From positions 1 to 8,548 of the forward strand of contig QGUU01000084.1 of assembly GCA_003242525.1 (NCBI GenBank): a DNA stretch of 8,548 nucleotides, in the 5' to 3' direction. Shown here in pieces: positions 1-7,603 of this stretch. The notes under the pieces were generated by a model. The model had not been told where the DNA came from, did no database searches, and worked only from the letters and a program-made list of their open reading frames with translations. Each line of letters opens with the position of its first letter. Position 1 is the stretch's first letter. The stretch is from Pseudomonadota bacterium (lineage in GTDB: Bacteria > Pseudomonadota > Alphaproteobacteria > Rhizobiales > Rhizobiaceae). Made by a program: the position numbers and the translations under genes.

Positions 1-186
1 GAAGGCATAGACGAGGCGCGCGCCTGCATTGAAGCGGATGCCACGCACCTTTCTTTCGCCGACTCGCCCGCCCGGCACCGGGCCTGCTTCCAGCACGCTT
101 ACCCGGAAACCAGCCGCTGAAAGCCGCCGCGCCGCCACCAGCCCCGCCACGCCCGCACCGATGACGATGACGCTCTTGTCGCTCAT
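1..186 (-). CDS. FAD-dependent oxidoreductase, N-terminal part only (cut by window edge)
   Basis: Only the first 62 residues are inside the window; the gene continues past base 1. The protein begins [20 protein letters not shown], a Rossmann dinucleotide-binding motif (GxGxxG at about residues 10-15), and has an acidic residue ending the second strand (VLEAG, E33). A PGGRV motif at 38-42 follows. The GG-R motif after the nucleotide fold is typical of the amine oxidase / phytoene desaturase class of FAD enzymes rather than aromatic-ring hydroxylases such as kynurenine monooxygenase. The ATG at 184-186 is the obvious start because the fold begins at once. The gene lies 22 bp after the UbiD-type decarboxylase stop on the same strand, so the two are probably cotranscribed. 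The start has only a weak GGA ribosome site. The family is well supported. The substrate is unknown, and the catalytic part lies outside the window. Confidence 0.75.
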   Translation of the reverse strand, partial: MSDKSVIVIGAGVAGLVAARRLSAAGFRVSVLEAGPVPGGRVGERKVRGIRFNAGARLVYAF

Positions 187-208
187 GCCGCAAATCCGAA
201 ACCGGGGC

Positions 209-1537
209 TCAAGTCAGCCATTCACCAAGATCGATTGCGTCCTCGCCGGGGATGCGCTTGCGGGCGAATTCGGCCTCGCGCCCGAAGGGCATGGTCGCGT
301 CGATGCACAGCCGGCCCCAATGGTCCTTGTGCGGATCGCGATAGAAGCCCGGAATATCGTTGAGGATCATTGCGCGGGTGTCAGCCCGGCCACGCGTCAT
401 ATAGGCCCACATCACGTCGTCGAGATCGTAGATATCGACGTCCTCGTCCACGACAATCACGACTTTGTTGTAATCGAGATGCGAACCCAGGGCCGCAAGT
501 ATGGCGTGTCGACCCTGCCCCTCATAGGTCTTCCTGATCTTGATGATGGAGATCATCACATTGGGGCGACAGCAAACATCGAGCACACCCGGCACCTGCG
601 CCGACACATGGCGATAGACGCGCGCGGCCGTCACCGTCTCCAGCGGCCTCAGATCCTCCGGCGATCCGCAAACAAGAGCATGGAACAGGGCATCCGCTCG
701 GTAGCTTACATGGCTTACCTCAAAAACATGGTTGTCGCCGACGCCGACATAATTGCCCATGAATTCGCCGAACGGCCCTTCCGGCCGCCGCACGCCCGGC
801 AGGAACCGGCCCTCCACAACGATGTCGCAGGAGGCCGGCACATCGAGCCCGATCGTCTTGCATGGGCGCATGGCGATCTTGCCGCCTGCGATCTCGGCCG
901 CCATTACCAGTTCCGACGCCTCATAGGGCAGCGACGCGCAGGCAGCGAGGAAGATTTCCGGGGGGCAGGAGAGCAGCAATGCGGCCTCCAGTGCCTCTCC
1001 GCGCGCCTCGGCCTTTGCCTGGTAACGGGCCAGATCATGCGTCGCGCCGAGGCGCACGCGCAGCTCGGTGTCCGATACCTGCATGGAGCGGTGGAAGGAA
1101 AGGTTAGGCACGCCACTGTCTGGCTCGCGCGCAAGAAAGATCGCAGAGGTGAAGTAGGGGCCGGCATCCCGCTCATGATAGGTGATGGCCGGCAGGTCGG
1201 AGAGCCTGCCGTCATGAAACTGGGCATCTACAGCAGGGTCGGCGCGGTCCAGCACGTCAGCGTCGCGGCCTGCGAGGCAGGCATCGGTCAGTTCGATCCA
1301 GCGCTGACAGAAGGTCCTGTCGCCTGCATTGATCAGGCGGCAAAGGCGTTCATGGCTGCCATAGAGGTTGGAAACGACCCGGAAGGAACTGCCTTCCACA
1401 TTCTCGAACAGGACCGCCTGCTCGCCGGCTCTCTGAATGGCCTTGGTGACGGCGGCCAGCTGATGGCGAGGACTGACAGGCCGGGTCACGACGGCAAGCT
1501 CCCCGCGCCGCCTGAGTTCATCGATGAATCGCCGCAT
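209..1537 (-). CDS. UbiD family prenylated-FMN-dependent decarboxylase
   Basis: This 442-residue protein belongs to the UbiD family, which decarboxylates (or reversibly carboxylates) aromatic and alpha,beta-unsaturated acids using prenylated FMN. Key family residues line up with fungal Fdc1 at a nearly constant offset: N145 and R150 in NLSFHR, H167, E209 in ASELVMAAE, and the glutamate pair E253/E258 in EGPFGEF. Fdc1 equivalents, from memory, are N168, R173, H191, E233, E277 and E282. N, H and E bind metal and cofactor phosphate; R and the two E form the catalytic set. The enzyme therefore looks active. At 442 residues it is shorter than the roughly 490-residue ubiquinone-pathway UbiD of E. 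coli, which favours a catabolic or specialised member. An AAGGGGG ribosome site precedes the ATG by 5 bases. It diverges from an operon that encodes its probable cofactor maker, UbiX. The substrate is not determined. Confidence 0.93.
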   Translation of the reverse strand: MRRFIDELRRRGELAVVTRPVSPRHQLAAVTKAIQRAGEQAVLFENVEGSSFRVVSNLYGSHERLCRLINAGDRTFCQRWIELTDACLAGRDADVLDRADPAVDAQFHDGRLSDLPAITYHERDAGPYFTSAIFLAREPDSGVPNLSFHRSMQVSDTELRVRLGATHDLARYQAKAEARGEALEAALLLSCPPEIFLAACASLPYEASELVMAAEIAGGKIAMRPCKTIGLDVPASCDIVVEGRFLPGVRRPEGPFGEFMGNYVGVGDNHVFEVSHVSYRADALFHALVCGSPEDLRPLETVTAARVYRHVSAQVPGVLDVCCRPNVMISIIKIRKTYEGQGRHAILAALGSHLDYNKVVIVVDEDVDIYDLDDVMWAYMTRGRADTRAMILNDIPGFYRDPHKDHWGRLCIDATMPFGREAEFARKRIPGEDAIDLGEWLT

Positions 1538-1584
1538 GTTCGCCCCCTTTCAGCCAGATTGAATCCGTTGCGGCCACGCTTAGC

Positions 1585-1594
1585 AGGCCGGCCT
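1585..1594. repeat. Perfect 10-bp palindrome AGGCCGGCCT in divergent promoter region
   Basis: AGGCCGGCCT is a perfect dyad located 48 bp upstream of the decarboxylase start and 107 bp upstream of the dehydrogenase start. This is a plausible place for a dimeric regulator to act on both units. In GC-rich DNA such a palindrome can also arise by chance, so an operator role is only a suggestion. Confidence 0.3.
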
Positions 1595-1665
1595 TTCCTT
1601 GCGCCAGCCGAAGTTTTGGATTTCAGCGCAGGATCGGAGCTTGCCTCTTTGCAGATGGCGTCTGG

Positions 1666-1684
1666 TCGGCCATTCTCCGGCCGA
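1666..1684. repeat. Inverted repeat TCGGCC-N7-GGCCGA just upstream of the aldehyde dehydrogenase ribosome site
   Basis: Two perfect 6-bp arms are separated by 7 bases. The repeat ends 4 bases before the GAGGA ribosome site of the gene starting at 1701. In DNA it could be an operator; in RNA it would form a small hairpin next to the ribosome site. Its sequence shares a GGCC core with the palindrome at 1585-1594. Function is inferred only from position. Confidence 0.35.
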
Positions 1685-1700
1685 AAATGAGGATAGACCG

Positions 1701-3092
1701 ATGACCCGCACCCTTTCCGTCCGCAACCCGCGCACCGGCGCCAATGACTACGAGATTCGGCCGCTCGACCGGGCGGCTCTGGAGGCGCGTTGCAGGGAAT
1801 TGCGCGCAGGCCAGGGAGCGTGGCTGGCGCTGGGCGTGGAGGGACGCGCAAAGGCCATGCTTGCGCTCTGCGACGCCGTGGACCGCCACTACGATTCGAT
1901 CCTGCAGGCCCTGTGCGCCGACACGGGCCGTTACGAATGGTCCGTCAACGAGATCGAGGGGCTGAAAGGTATTACGCGCATGCGCTGCGCGACCGCGGCG
2001 GAGGCGCTTGCCGAAGCAAGCGGCGGCTCCTCCGATCCCACCTTGCGCTTCCAGCAGCAGCACGTTCCCTACGAACTGGTAGGGATCATATCGCCGTGGA
2101 ACTACCCGCTGATCCTGTGCATGATCGACGCGATCACTGCATTGCTGGCCGGCTCGGCCGTGGCAATCAAGCCCTCTGAAGTGACCCCGCGATTCATCCG
2201 GCCCTTCCGTGCCGCCATTGCCGAGGTGGAACACCTGCGTGACGTGCTCGACGTGTTCGAGGGCGACGGCGAGACAGGCTCGATGATCGTCGACCTGACC
2301 GACACACTGGTGTTTACCGGCTCGGTGCGCACCGGCCGCAAGGTGCAGGAGCGTGCGGCATCGCAGTTCAAGACGGTCTTTCTCGAGCTTGGCGGCTCCG
2401 ACCCGGCCGTGGTGCTGGACAGCGCAGAGCCGGATTTCGCCGCCGAGATCATCGTGCGCGGCGCTGTCGAAAATTCCGGCCAACTCTGCTGCGCAATCGA
2501 ACGTGTCTATGTGCAGCGCGGCATCCATGAGGCTGTATGCCAGCGGGTGGTCGCGCGCATGCAGGCGCTCAAGATGAACACGCATGACATCAAGGACGGA
2601 GAACTCGGCCCCATCATCTTTGCCCGCCAGGCGGAAATCCTGCGCGATCAGCTGGCCGATGCCGTGAACAGGGGCGCCAAGGTGCTGACTGGTGGCAATA
2701 TCGTCGAACATGGCGGCGGCTTGTGGTGCGAGCCGACCGTGCTCGTGAACGTGACACAGGACATGGCGGTCATGCGCGACGAGACCTTCGGGCCTATCGT
2801 ACCAATCATGCCCTTCGATACCGAGGAGGAAGCGGTCCGACTGGCCAACGATACGGAGTTCGGACTGTCGGCGACAGTGATCGGAGAGGAGGAAAAGGCC
2901 ATAGCCATCGGCAGCCGGATCAATGCCGGCGGCCTGTGGATCAATGATTTCGACACGATGGGCGGCGTCGGTGCGAGGGCGGAAAAGACGGCCTTTGGCT
3001 GTTCGGGGCTCGGAGGAACCCGCTACGGGCTTGGCGGCTTCCGTAGATTCCTGCGCAAGAAGGCGATAGTGATCCGCTCGGTTGCGGCCTGA
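1701..3092 (+). CDS. NAD(P)-dependent aldehyde dehydrogenase (ALDH superfamily)
   Basis: This 463-residue enzyme should oxidise an aldehyde to the acid with NAD(P)+. The full ALDH signature is present: SPWNYP with N134 (oxyanion hole), AIKPSE at 155-160 with the nucleotide-binding lysine K157, VFTGSVRTG at 204-212, general-base E229 in LELGG, nucleophile C263 in NSGQLCCA, and ETFGP at 361-365. It is slightly shorter than the usual 480-500 residues, with a compact N-terminus. The ATG at 1701 is chosen because a GAGGA ribosome site sits 7 bases upstream; an in-frame TTG at 1599 has no such support. It is first in the operon, 16 bp before kynU. That context suggests an aldehyde linked to tryptophan breakdown, such as aminomuconic semialdehyde or indole-3-aldehyde. 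This is inference: the sequence identifies the superfamily, not the substrate. Confidence 0.92.
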   Translation: MTRTLSVRNPRTGANDYEIRPLDRAALEARCRELRAGQGAWLALGVEGRAKAMLALCDAVDRHYDSILQALCADTGRYEWSVNEIEGLKGITRMRCATAAEALAEASGGSSDPTLRFQQQHVPYELVGIISPWNYPLILCMIDAITALLAGSAVAIKPSEVTPRFIRPFRAAIAEVEHLRDVLDVFEGDGETGSMIVDLTDTLVFTGSVRTGRKVQERAASQFKTVFLELGGSDPAVVLDSAEPDFAAEIIVRGAVENSGQLCCAIERVYVQRGIHEAVCQRVVARMQALKMNTHDIKDGELGPIIFARQAEILRDQLADAVNRGAKVLTGGNIVEHGGGLWCEPTVLVNVTQDMAVMRDETFGPIVPIMPFDTEEEAVRLANDTEFGLSATVIGEEEKAIAIGSRINAGGLWINDFDTMGGVGARAEKTAFGCSGLGGTRYGLGGFRRFLRKKAIVIRSVAA

Positions 3093-3108
3093 GCATGGGA
3101 ACGCGTGA

Positions 3109-4302
3109 ATGACCGATTTCGTGAAGACCCGAGCGGCCTTCCATCTGCCCGACGGCGTGATCTACCTCGACGGCAATTCGCTAGGGCCCCTGCCTGTTGC
3201 GGCCAAGGAACGCGTAGCGCGCATGGTGACCCAGGAATGGGGCGAGTTGCTGATCCGCGGCTGGAATGCCGCCGGCTGGTACGTCCAGCCGCGCAAGGTC
3301 GGCGACCGCATCGCGCGGCTGATCGGCGCGCCGCCCGGCACGGTGGTGATGGGCGATACGCTCTCGATCAAGGTCTATCAGGCACTTTCTGCCGCGCTGC
3401 AACTCAATCCGGACCGGCGGATCGTCCTGTCGGACAACGGCAACTTTCCCTCAGACCTCTACATGGCAGACGGGCTGCTGAAATCTCTGGGGCGTGACTA
3501 TCAGCTGAAAGTCGTCGAGCCGGAAGCGGTGGAAGATGCCATCGATGCTTCCGTGGCCGCGATCCTGATTACGGAGGTGGACTACCGCACCGGCCGGCGG
3601 CACGACATGAAGCGCCTCACGGCCAGGGCCCATGCCGAAGGCGCCCTCGCCATCTGGGACCTTGCCCACTCCGCCGGCGCTGTCGATGTCGACCTCACCG
3701 GTGCGGATGTCGATTTCGCGGCCGGATGCACCTACAAGTATCTGAACGGCGGACCGGGCGCCCCGGCCTTCATCTATGTCGCCCCGCGCCATGCCGAGCG
3801 CGTGCGGCCAAGCCTTTCGGGCTGGATGGGGCATGAAGCGCCCTTCGCCTTCGATCTGGATTATCGGCCGGCCCCCGGCATAGAGCGCATGCGCGTCGGG
3901 ACTCCGCCAGTGATCGCCCTTGCTGCCCTCGAGGCGGCGCTGGACGTCTGGGAAGACGTGGACATGAAGGACGTACGGCAACGTTCCATCGAACTGACCG
4001 AGCGCTTCATCGCCGCGGTTGAAAGGGATTGTCCCGGCCTGGTGCTCGGCAGCCCGCGTGACCCGGCCATGCGCGGCAGCCAGGTTTCATTCCATCACCC
4101 CCACGCATATGCCGTCATGCAGGCCCTGATCGCCCGCGGCGTCATCGGTGACTTCCGGGCCCCCGACGTGATGCGGTTCGGCTTCACGCCTCTGTTCATC
4201 GGCGAGGCCGAGGTGGACGCCGCGGTCGCTACGCTGGCTTCCGTCCTCGCCGACGGCTCGTGGGACAGGCCGGAATTTCACCGCAGGGCAGCCGTGACAT
4301 GA
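3109..4302 (+). CDS. kynU: Kynureninase
   Basis: This 397-residue, fold-type I pyridoxal-phosphate enzyme hydrolyses kynurenine to anthranilate plus alanine, or 3-hydroxykynurenine to 3-hydroxyanthranilate. Supporting motifs are [11 protein letters not shown] near the N-terminus (residues 19-29), WDLAHSAGA (183-191) with the cofactor-pyridine-contacting D184, and [11 protein letters not shown] (207-217), where K210 is the expected Schiff-base lysine. The C-terminal [11 protein letters not shown] segment (353-363) is also typical. Length matches the family at about 400-420 residues. A GGGA ribosome site lies 8 bases before the ATG, 16 bp after the aldehyde dehydrogenase stop. The stop overlaps the start of kynA (ATGA), so translation of the two is probably coupled. 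Whether it prefers kynurenine or the 3-hydroxy form cannot be told here; no kynurenine 3-monooxygenase gene is visible. Confidence 0.95.
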   Translation: MTDFVKTRAAFHLPDGVIYLDGNSLGPLPVAAKERVARMVTQEWGELLIRGWNAAGWYVQPRKVGDRIARLIGAPPGTVVMGDTLSIKVYQALSAALQLNPDRRIVLSDNGNFPSDLYMADGLLKSLGRDYQLKVVEPEAVEDAIDASVAAILITEVDYRTGRRHDMKRLTARAHAEGALAIWDLAHSAGAVDVDLTGADVDFAAGCTYKYLNGGPGAPAFIYVAPRHAERVRPSLSGWMGHEAPFAFDLDYRPAPGIERMRVGTPPVIALAALEAALDVWEDVDMKDVRQRSIELTERFIAAVERDCPGLVLGSPRDPAMRGSQVSFHHPHAYAVMQALIARGVIGDFRAPDVMRFGFTPLFIGEAEVDAAVATLASVLADGSWDRPEFHRRAAVT

Positions 4303-5132
4303 GCAAGCCATATGATCCCGCCGACGAGGGTGCGGAAATGACCTTCGACGGCAAGATGTCCTACGGTGACTATCTGAATCTGGACGCAATACTCGGCGCG
4401 CAGAAGCCTCTTTCCGGCGCCCATGACGAATTGCTGTTCATCATCCAACATCAGACGTCGGAGCTCTGGATGAAACTCGCCATCCATGAGATGACGTCGG
4501 CCGCGCGCGCCCTGCAGCGCGATGAGCTGCAGCCGGCCTTCAAGATGCTCACCCGCGTCGCCCGCATTTTCGAACAGCTGAACTCGGCCTGGGATGTCCT
4601 ACGGACGATGACCCCCTCCGAATATAACGAACTGCGCCCCTCGCTGGGCCAGTCTTCGGGCTTCCAGTCATGGCAATACCGCGCCATTGAATACCTTGCC
4701 GGCAACCGTAACCTTGCAATGCTTCGGCCCCACGCGCACCGGCCGGACATTACAGAGCGCCTGCGATCGATCCTTTCGCAGAAGTCCATTTATGACGAGG
4801 CCATTGCCCTGCTCGCCCGCAACGGATTCGACGTGGGCGACGAGCCTCGTGCCGACCTTGCCCGGCCCCGGGAGGAGAACCCCAATGTGCGGGAAGCCTG
4901 GAGGCAGGTCTACGCAGAGCCGCAAAAGCATTGGCCGCTCTACGAACTGGCGGAGAAGCTCGTCGATTTCGAGGATTATTTCCGCCGCTGGCGCTTCAAT
5001 CATGTAACTACGGTCGAACGGATCATCGGCTTCAAGCGTGGGACAGGTGGGACGGGCGGCGTTTCCTACCTGCGCCGGATGCTGGACGTCGTGCTGTTTC
5101 CCGAACTCTGGCACGTCAGGACCGAACTGTGA
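4299..5132 (+). CDS. kynA: Tryptophan 2,3-dioxygenase
   Basis: This 277-residue haem enzyme opens the indole ring of L-tryptophan with O2, giving N-formylkynurenine, the first step of the kynurenine pathway. Residues of the Xanthomonas enzyme (recalled numbering in brackets) align at an offset of 4 to 5: H51 in [10 protein letters not shown] (H55), Y109 and R113 (Y113 and R117, substrate binding), proximal haem ligand H235 in [14 protein letters not shown] (H240), and T249 in KRGTGGTGG (T254). The C-terminus [11 protein letters not shown] is also characteristic. An in-frame start at 4260 would add 13 residues reading into kynU. The ATG at 4299 is preferred because it overlaps the kynU stop by 4 bases and has AGGG 10 bases upstream. 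Its own stop overlaps the GTG start of ubiX. All recognised key residues are present, so it should be functional. Confidence 0.96.
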   Translation: MSKPYDPADEGAEMTFDGKMSYGDYLNLDAILGAQKPLSGAHDELLFIIQHQTSELWMKLAIHEMTSAARALQRDELQPAFKMLTRVARIFEQLNSAWDVLRTMTPSEYNELRPSLGQSSGFQSWQYRAIEYLAGNRNLAMLRPHAHRPDITERLRSILSQKSIYDEAIALLARNGFDVGDEPRADLARPREENPNVREAWRQVYAEPQKHWPLYELAEKLVDFEDYFRRWRFNHVTTVERIIGFKRGTGGTGGVSYLRRMLDVVLFPELWHVRTEL

Positions 5133-5704
5133 CCGACGCGGGCGAAACCCGGCGCGTGGTGGTCGGAATATCCGGCGCCTCGGGCGTCATTTATGGCATA
5201 CGGCTCCTTGAGGCGCTGAGAGACTGCGGCATCGAAACCCATCTCGTCATGTCCCGCTCTGCCGAGATCACCCTGGCGCATGAGACGGACTACAAGGTGG
5301 CGCAGGTGCGCGCGCTTGCCGACCGCTGGTATCAGCAGGCCGATATTGGGGCCGCCATCGCATCGGGCTCATTCCGGACCATGGGCATGGTCGTGGCGCC
5401 CTGCTCGGTCCGATCCATGTCCGAGATCGCGACGGGCGTGACCTCTGGCCTGCTTACGCGTGCGGCGGATGTCGTGCTGAAGGAAAGGCGCCGCCTGGTG
5501 CTCATGGTGCGCGAGACGCCATTTCATCTGGGCCACTTGCGGACCATGGCCCAACTGGCCGAGATGGGCGCGATCATTGCGCCCCCACTGCCTGCCTTCT
5601 ATCCGCGGCCAAAGGAACTGGAAGACCTCATCGACCATTCCATCGGCCGCGTACTGGACCTGCTGGGGATAAACAACGACCTGGCCCACCGCTGGAAGGA
5701 ATAG
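5129..5704 (+). CDS. ubiX: UbiX family flavin prenyltransferase
   Basis: This 191-residue protein attaches a dimethylallyl group to FMN, making the prenylated-FMN cofactor of UbiD-type decarboxylases. Motifs: [11 protein letters not shown] (13-23), which binds [16 protein letters not shown] (91-103); K118, the RET segment R128-E129, and Y158 in AFYPRP. From memory these match K129, R139, E140 and Y169 of the Pseudomonas enzyme at a constant offset of 11. The GTG start at 5129 overlaps the kynA stop (GTGA) and has an AGGA ribosome site 7 bases upstream; an in-frame start at 4931 would read through kynA and is rejected. Position as last gene of a kyn operon, with a UbiD-type gene diverging from the same promoter region, suggests it serves that decarboxylase. 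It could also supply a ubiquinone-pathway UbiD elsewhere. Confidence 0.93.
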   Translation: MTDAGETRRVVVGISGASGVIYGIRLLEALRDCGIETHLVMSRSAEITLAHETDYKVAQVRALADRWYQQADIGAAIASGSFRTMGMVVAPCSVRSMSEIATGVTSGLLTRAADVVLKERRRLVLMVRETPFHLGHLRTMAQLAEMGAIIAPPLPAFYPRPKELEDLIDHSIGRVLDLLGINNDLAHRWKE

Positions 5705-5709
5705 CGACC

Positions 5710-5732
5710 CCAGGTCTGCACCTGGCAATTTT
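5710..5732 (+). terminator. Putative intrinsic terminator after ubiX
   Basis: A perfect 6-bp stem (CCAGGT / ACCTGG) with a 4-base loop spans 5710-5725, starting 5 bases after the ubiX stop, and is followed by CAATTTT. The T-run is short (4 bases), so termination may be partial, but its position at the end of the operon and in front of convergent yidC fits. Confidence 0.5.
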
Positions 5733-5768
5733 CGATGCGCGCCGCGGCCTGCCGCCCCAGCGACCCTC

Positions 5769-5785
5769 CCCGCCTATTCGGCGGG
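5769..5785. other. GC hairpin spanning the yidC stop codon
   Basis: CCCGCC and GGCGGG form a 6-bp stem around a 5-base loop that contains part of the yidC stop codon (5774-5776). No T-run follows on the yidC strand, so it is not a standard intrinsic terminator. It may slow exonucleases at the mRNA end, or it may be a chance GC structure. Confidence 0.25.
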
Positions 5786-7579
5786 TGAGGGCTTCTTGCG
5801 GAACATGTTCGCCAGATTGTCCCAGAGTTCGATCTTGACGCCCTGGCGCTTCATGATGATGCCCTGCTGGATGATCGAAAGCAGGTTGTTCCAGGCCCAG
5901 TAAATGACAAGCCCGGCCGGGAAGGACCCCATCATGAAGGTGAAGACCACCGGCATCCAGTTGAAGATCATTGCCTGGGTCGGGTCGGGGGGCGCCGGGT
6001 TCATCCGCATCTGGAGGAACATGGTAAGGCCCATGATGACGGCCCAGACGCCGAGATGCGGCAGGAAGGCCGGCGGAGCGAAGGGCAGGAGCCCGAACAG
6101 ATTGAAGATGGAGGTCGGATCGGGCGCCGCCAGATCGTGAATCCAGCCGAAGAACGGCGCGTGGCGCATTTCGATGGTGATGTAGAGCACCTTGTACAGC
6201 GCGAAGAAGACGGGGATCTGCAGGAGCACGGGCCAGCAGCCCGCGACGGGATTGATCTTCTCCGTCTTGTAGAGCTCCATCATGGCCTTCTGCTGCGCCA
6301 TCTTGTCGTCCGCGTATTTTTCGCGGATCTCCATCATCTTGGGCTGCACCTTCTTCATGTTCGCCATGGACTTGTAGGATTTGTTGGCGAGCGGGAAGAA
6401 GGCCGCCTTCACCACGACGGTGGTGGCGAGAATGGCCAGGCCGAAATTGCCCAGAAACTTGTAGAGCGTGTCGATCAGCCAGAACATCGGCTTGGTGATG
6501 AAGTAGAACCAACCCCAGTCGATCAGCAGATCGAAGCGGCGAATGCCGCGATCCTGCTCATAGCTGTTGATGGTACCCACTTCCTTCGCGCCGGCGAATA
6601 TCTCCGACTCCAGCGTCGCCGTCTGGCCGGCGGAAACCGTTACCGGATCCCTCAGGAAATCCGACTGATAGCGCGGGCGGCCGTCCTCAAAATAGGCAAA
6701 ACGAGGCTGGAACGGGTGCCCGCCCGTGGGCACCAGCGCGACCGCCCAGTACTTGTCGGTTATGCCGAGCCAGCCATCTGTGGACTTGCCAGGCGTATAC
6801 TGCTTGTCGTCCTCGATCGAGGAATAGCTGATCTCCTGCAGGCCCTCGGTGCCGGTGACGCCAATCAGCCCTTCATGCAGCACGTAGCCTGCCGCCACTT
6901 CCGGCTTGTCGAAGCGGGTGACGCGGCCATAGTTGGACAGCGTAACTGGAGCCGATCCGGTATTCTCCACCGTGTCCGAAATGTTGAACATGTAGTGGTC
7001 ATCCACCGAGATGGTTCGCTTGAAGACCAGCCCCTTTTCGTTGGTATAGGTCAGCGTCACCGGTGTGTCGGGCGTCAGCGTGGGGTTGCCCTCGACGCTC
7101 CAGACCGTTCCAGGACCAGGCAAAGTGCCTGCATCGGCACCGCCAACGAAACCGATCTCAGCATAATAGCCGGTGGGCAGCGCGGCCGGGTTGAGCAGTT
7201 CTATCTCTGGCGAATCCTTCTCCACGGCCACGCGGTAGTGCTTGAGCTTGAGGTCGTCGAGGCGACCACCGGTGAGATTGATCGAGCCATGGAGGCTCGG
7301 CGTGTCGATCTTCACGCGCCCGGTCGTGGCCAGCAACTGCTCACGATCCGCAGTCGTTGCGCCCTCCACCCCCGGCGTGGAAGGGATCGCTCCCTGTCCG
7401 GCCGGAGCCTGGATTTCACCGGCGGTGCCTTCCGCCGCCTTGTTCTGCTCCCGTGCCGCCTCGATCCGGGCAGCCTCGCGCTGCGCCTCGATGCGCGGGT
7501 TCATGTAGAACACCTGCCACAAGGTGAGGATCAGGACCGATAGCGCGATCGTGATGAAGAAGTTGCGGTTATTTTCCAT
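5774..7579 (-). CDS. yidC: Membrane protein insertase YidC
   Basis: YidC/Oxa1 proteins insert and fold inner-membrane proteins, alone or with SecYEG. This 601-residue protein has the Gram-negative layout: an N-terminal membrane helix (about 7-25), a charged Glu/Ala/Arg-rich linker (30-50), a large beta-rich periplasmic domain (about 85-340), then a conserved core of hydrophobic segments near 355-398, 447-468, 508-524 and 540-570. Landmarks are FPLANKSYKSMANMKKVQPK (395-414), GCWPVLLQIPVFFALYKVL (447-465) and FNWMPVVFTFMMGSFPAGL (539-557). Lysine 391 appears to sit where E. coli has the groove arginine R366. The ATG at 7577-7579 has an AAGG ribosome site 6 bases upstream, 24 bp after the rnpA stop, so it is likely read from the rpmH promoter. 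No yidD gene lies between rnpA and yidC. It converges with ubiX. Confidence 0.97.
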   Translation of the reverse strand: MENNRNFFITIALSVLILTLWQVFYMNPRIEAQREAARIEAAREQNKAAEGTAGEIQAPAGQGAIPSTPGVEGATTADREQLLATTGRVKIDTPSLHGSINLTGGRLDDLKLKHYRVAVEKDSPEIELLNPAALPTGYYAEIGFVGGADAGTLPGPGTVWSVEGNPTLTPDTPVTLTYTNEKGLVFKRTISVDDHYMFNISDTVENTGSAPVTLSNYGRVTRFDKPEVAAGYVLHEGLIGVTGTEGLQEISYSSIEDDKQYTPGKSTDGWLGITDKYWAVALVPTGGHPFQPRFAYFEDGRPRYQSDFLRDPVTVSAGQTATLESEIFAGAKEVGTINSYEQDRGIRRFDLLIDWGWFYFITKPMFWLIDTLYKFLGNFGLAILATTVVVKAAFFPLANKSYKSMANMKKVQPKMMEIREKYADDKMAQQKAMMELYKTEKINPVAGCWPVLLQIPVFFALYKVLYITIEMRHAPFFGWIHDLAAPDPTSIFNLFGLLPFAPPAFLPHLGVWAVIMGLTMFLQMRMNPAPPDPTQAMIFNWMPVVFTFMMGSFPAGLVIYWAWNNLLSIIQQGIIMKRQGVKIELWDNLANMFRKKPSPAE

Positions 7580-7603
7580 CGGGAGCCTTGACTCGTTCTG
7601 CGC

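Larger units (their letters stand above)
1538..1700. promoter_or_regulatory. Divergent intergenic region between ubiD-like gene and aldehyde dehydrogenase operon
   Basis: This 163-bp gap separates two divergently read transcription units, so both promoters should lie here. I see no convincing paired -35/-10 boxes in either direction. The gap does hold a perfect 10-bp palindrome (1585-1594) and an inverted repeat (1666-1684), both built on GGCC cores; these are candidate operators. A GAGGA ribosome site at 1689-1693, 7 bases before the ATG at 1701, fixes the dehydrogenase start. No regulator gene is encoded in the visible neighbourhood. Confidence 0.45.

Noticed and set aside
29..1690. 553-codon open frame on the plus strand across the UbiD-type gene
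   Set aside because: It is antisense to a gene with full family motifs. Long antisense frames are common in GC-rich coding DNA, and its translation shows no recognisable domain.
1599..1700. N-terminal extension of the aldehyde dehydrogenase from a TTG
   Set aside because: The extension has no ALDH-like sequence and covers the divergent promoter region; the ATG at 1701 has a well-spaced GAGGA site.
1623..2711. 362-codon minus-strand frame across the aldehyde dehydrogenase
   Set aside because: It is antisense to a complete ALDH with all catalytic motifs, and its composition (His/Arg/Gly-rich) is typical of a shadow.
4931..5128. Extension of UbiX back into kynA
   Set aside because: It would read 66 codons out of frame within the conserved end of kynA. 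The GTG at 5129 has an AGGA site and gives the normal UbiX length and N-terminus.
6056..7543. 495-codon open frame on the plus strand opposite yidC
   Set aside because: It lies entirely inside yidC on the other strand, is rich in Arg/His/Gly as expected for a shadow frame, and has no ribosome site or recognised motif.
7580..7603. A yidD gene between rnpA and yidC
   Set aside because: The gap is only 24 bases, too short for any gene; yidD must be elsewhere or absent.
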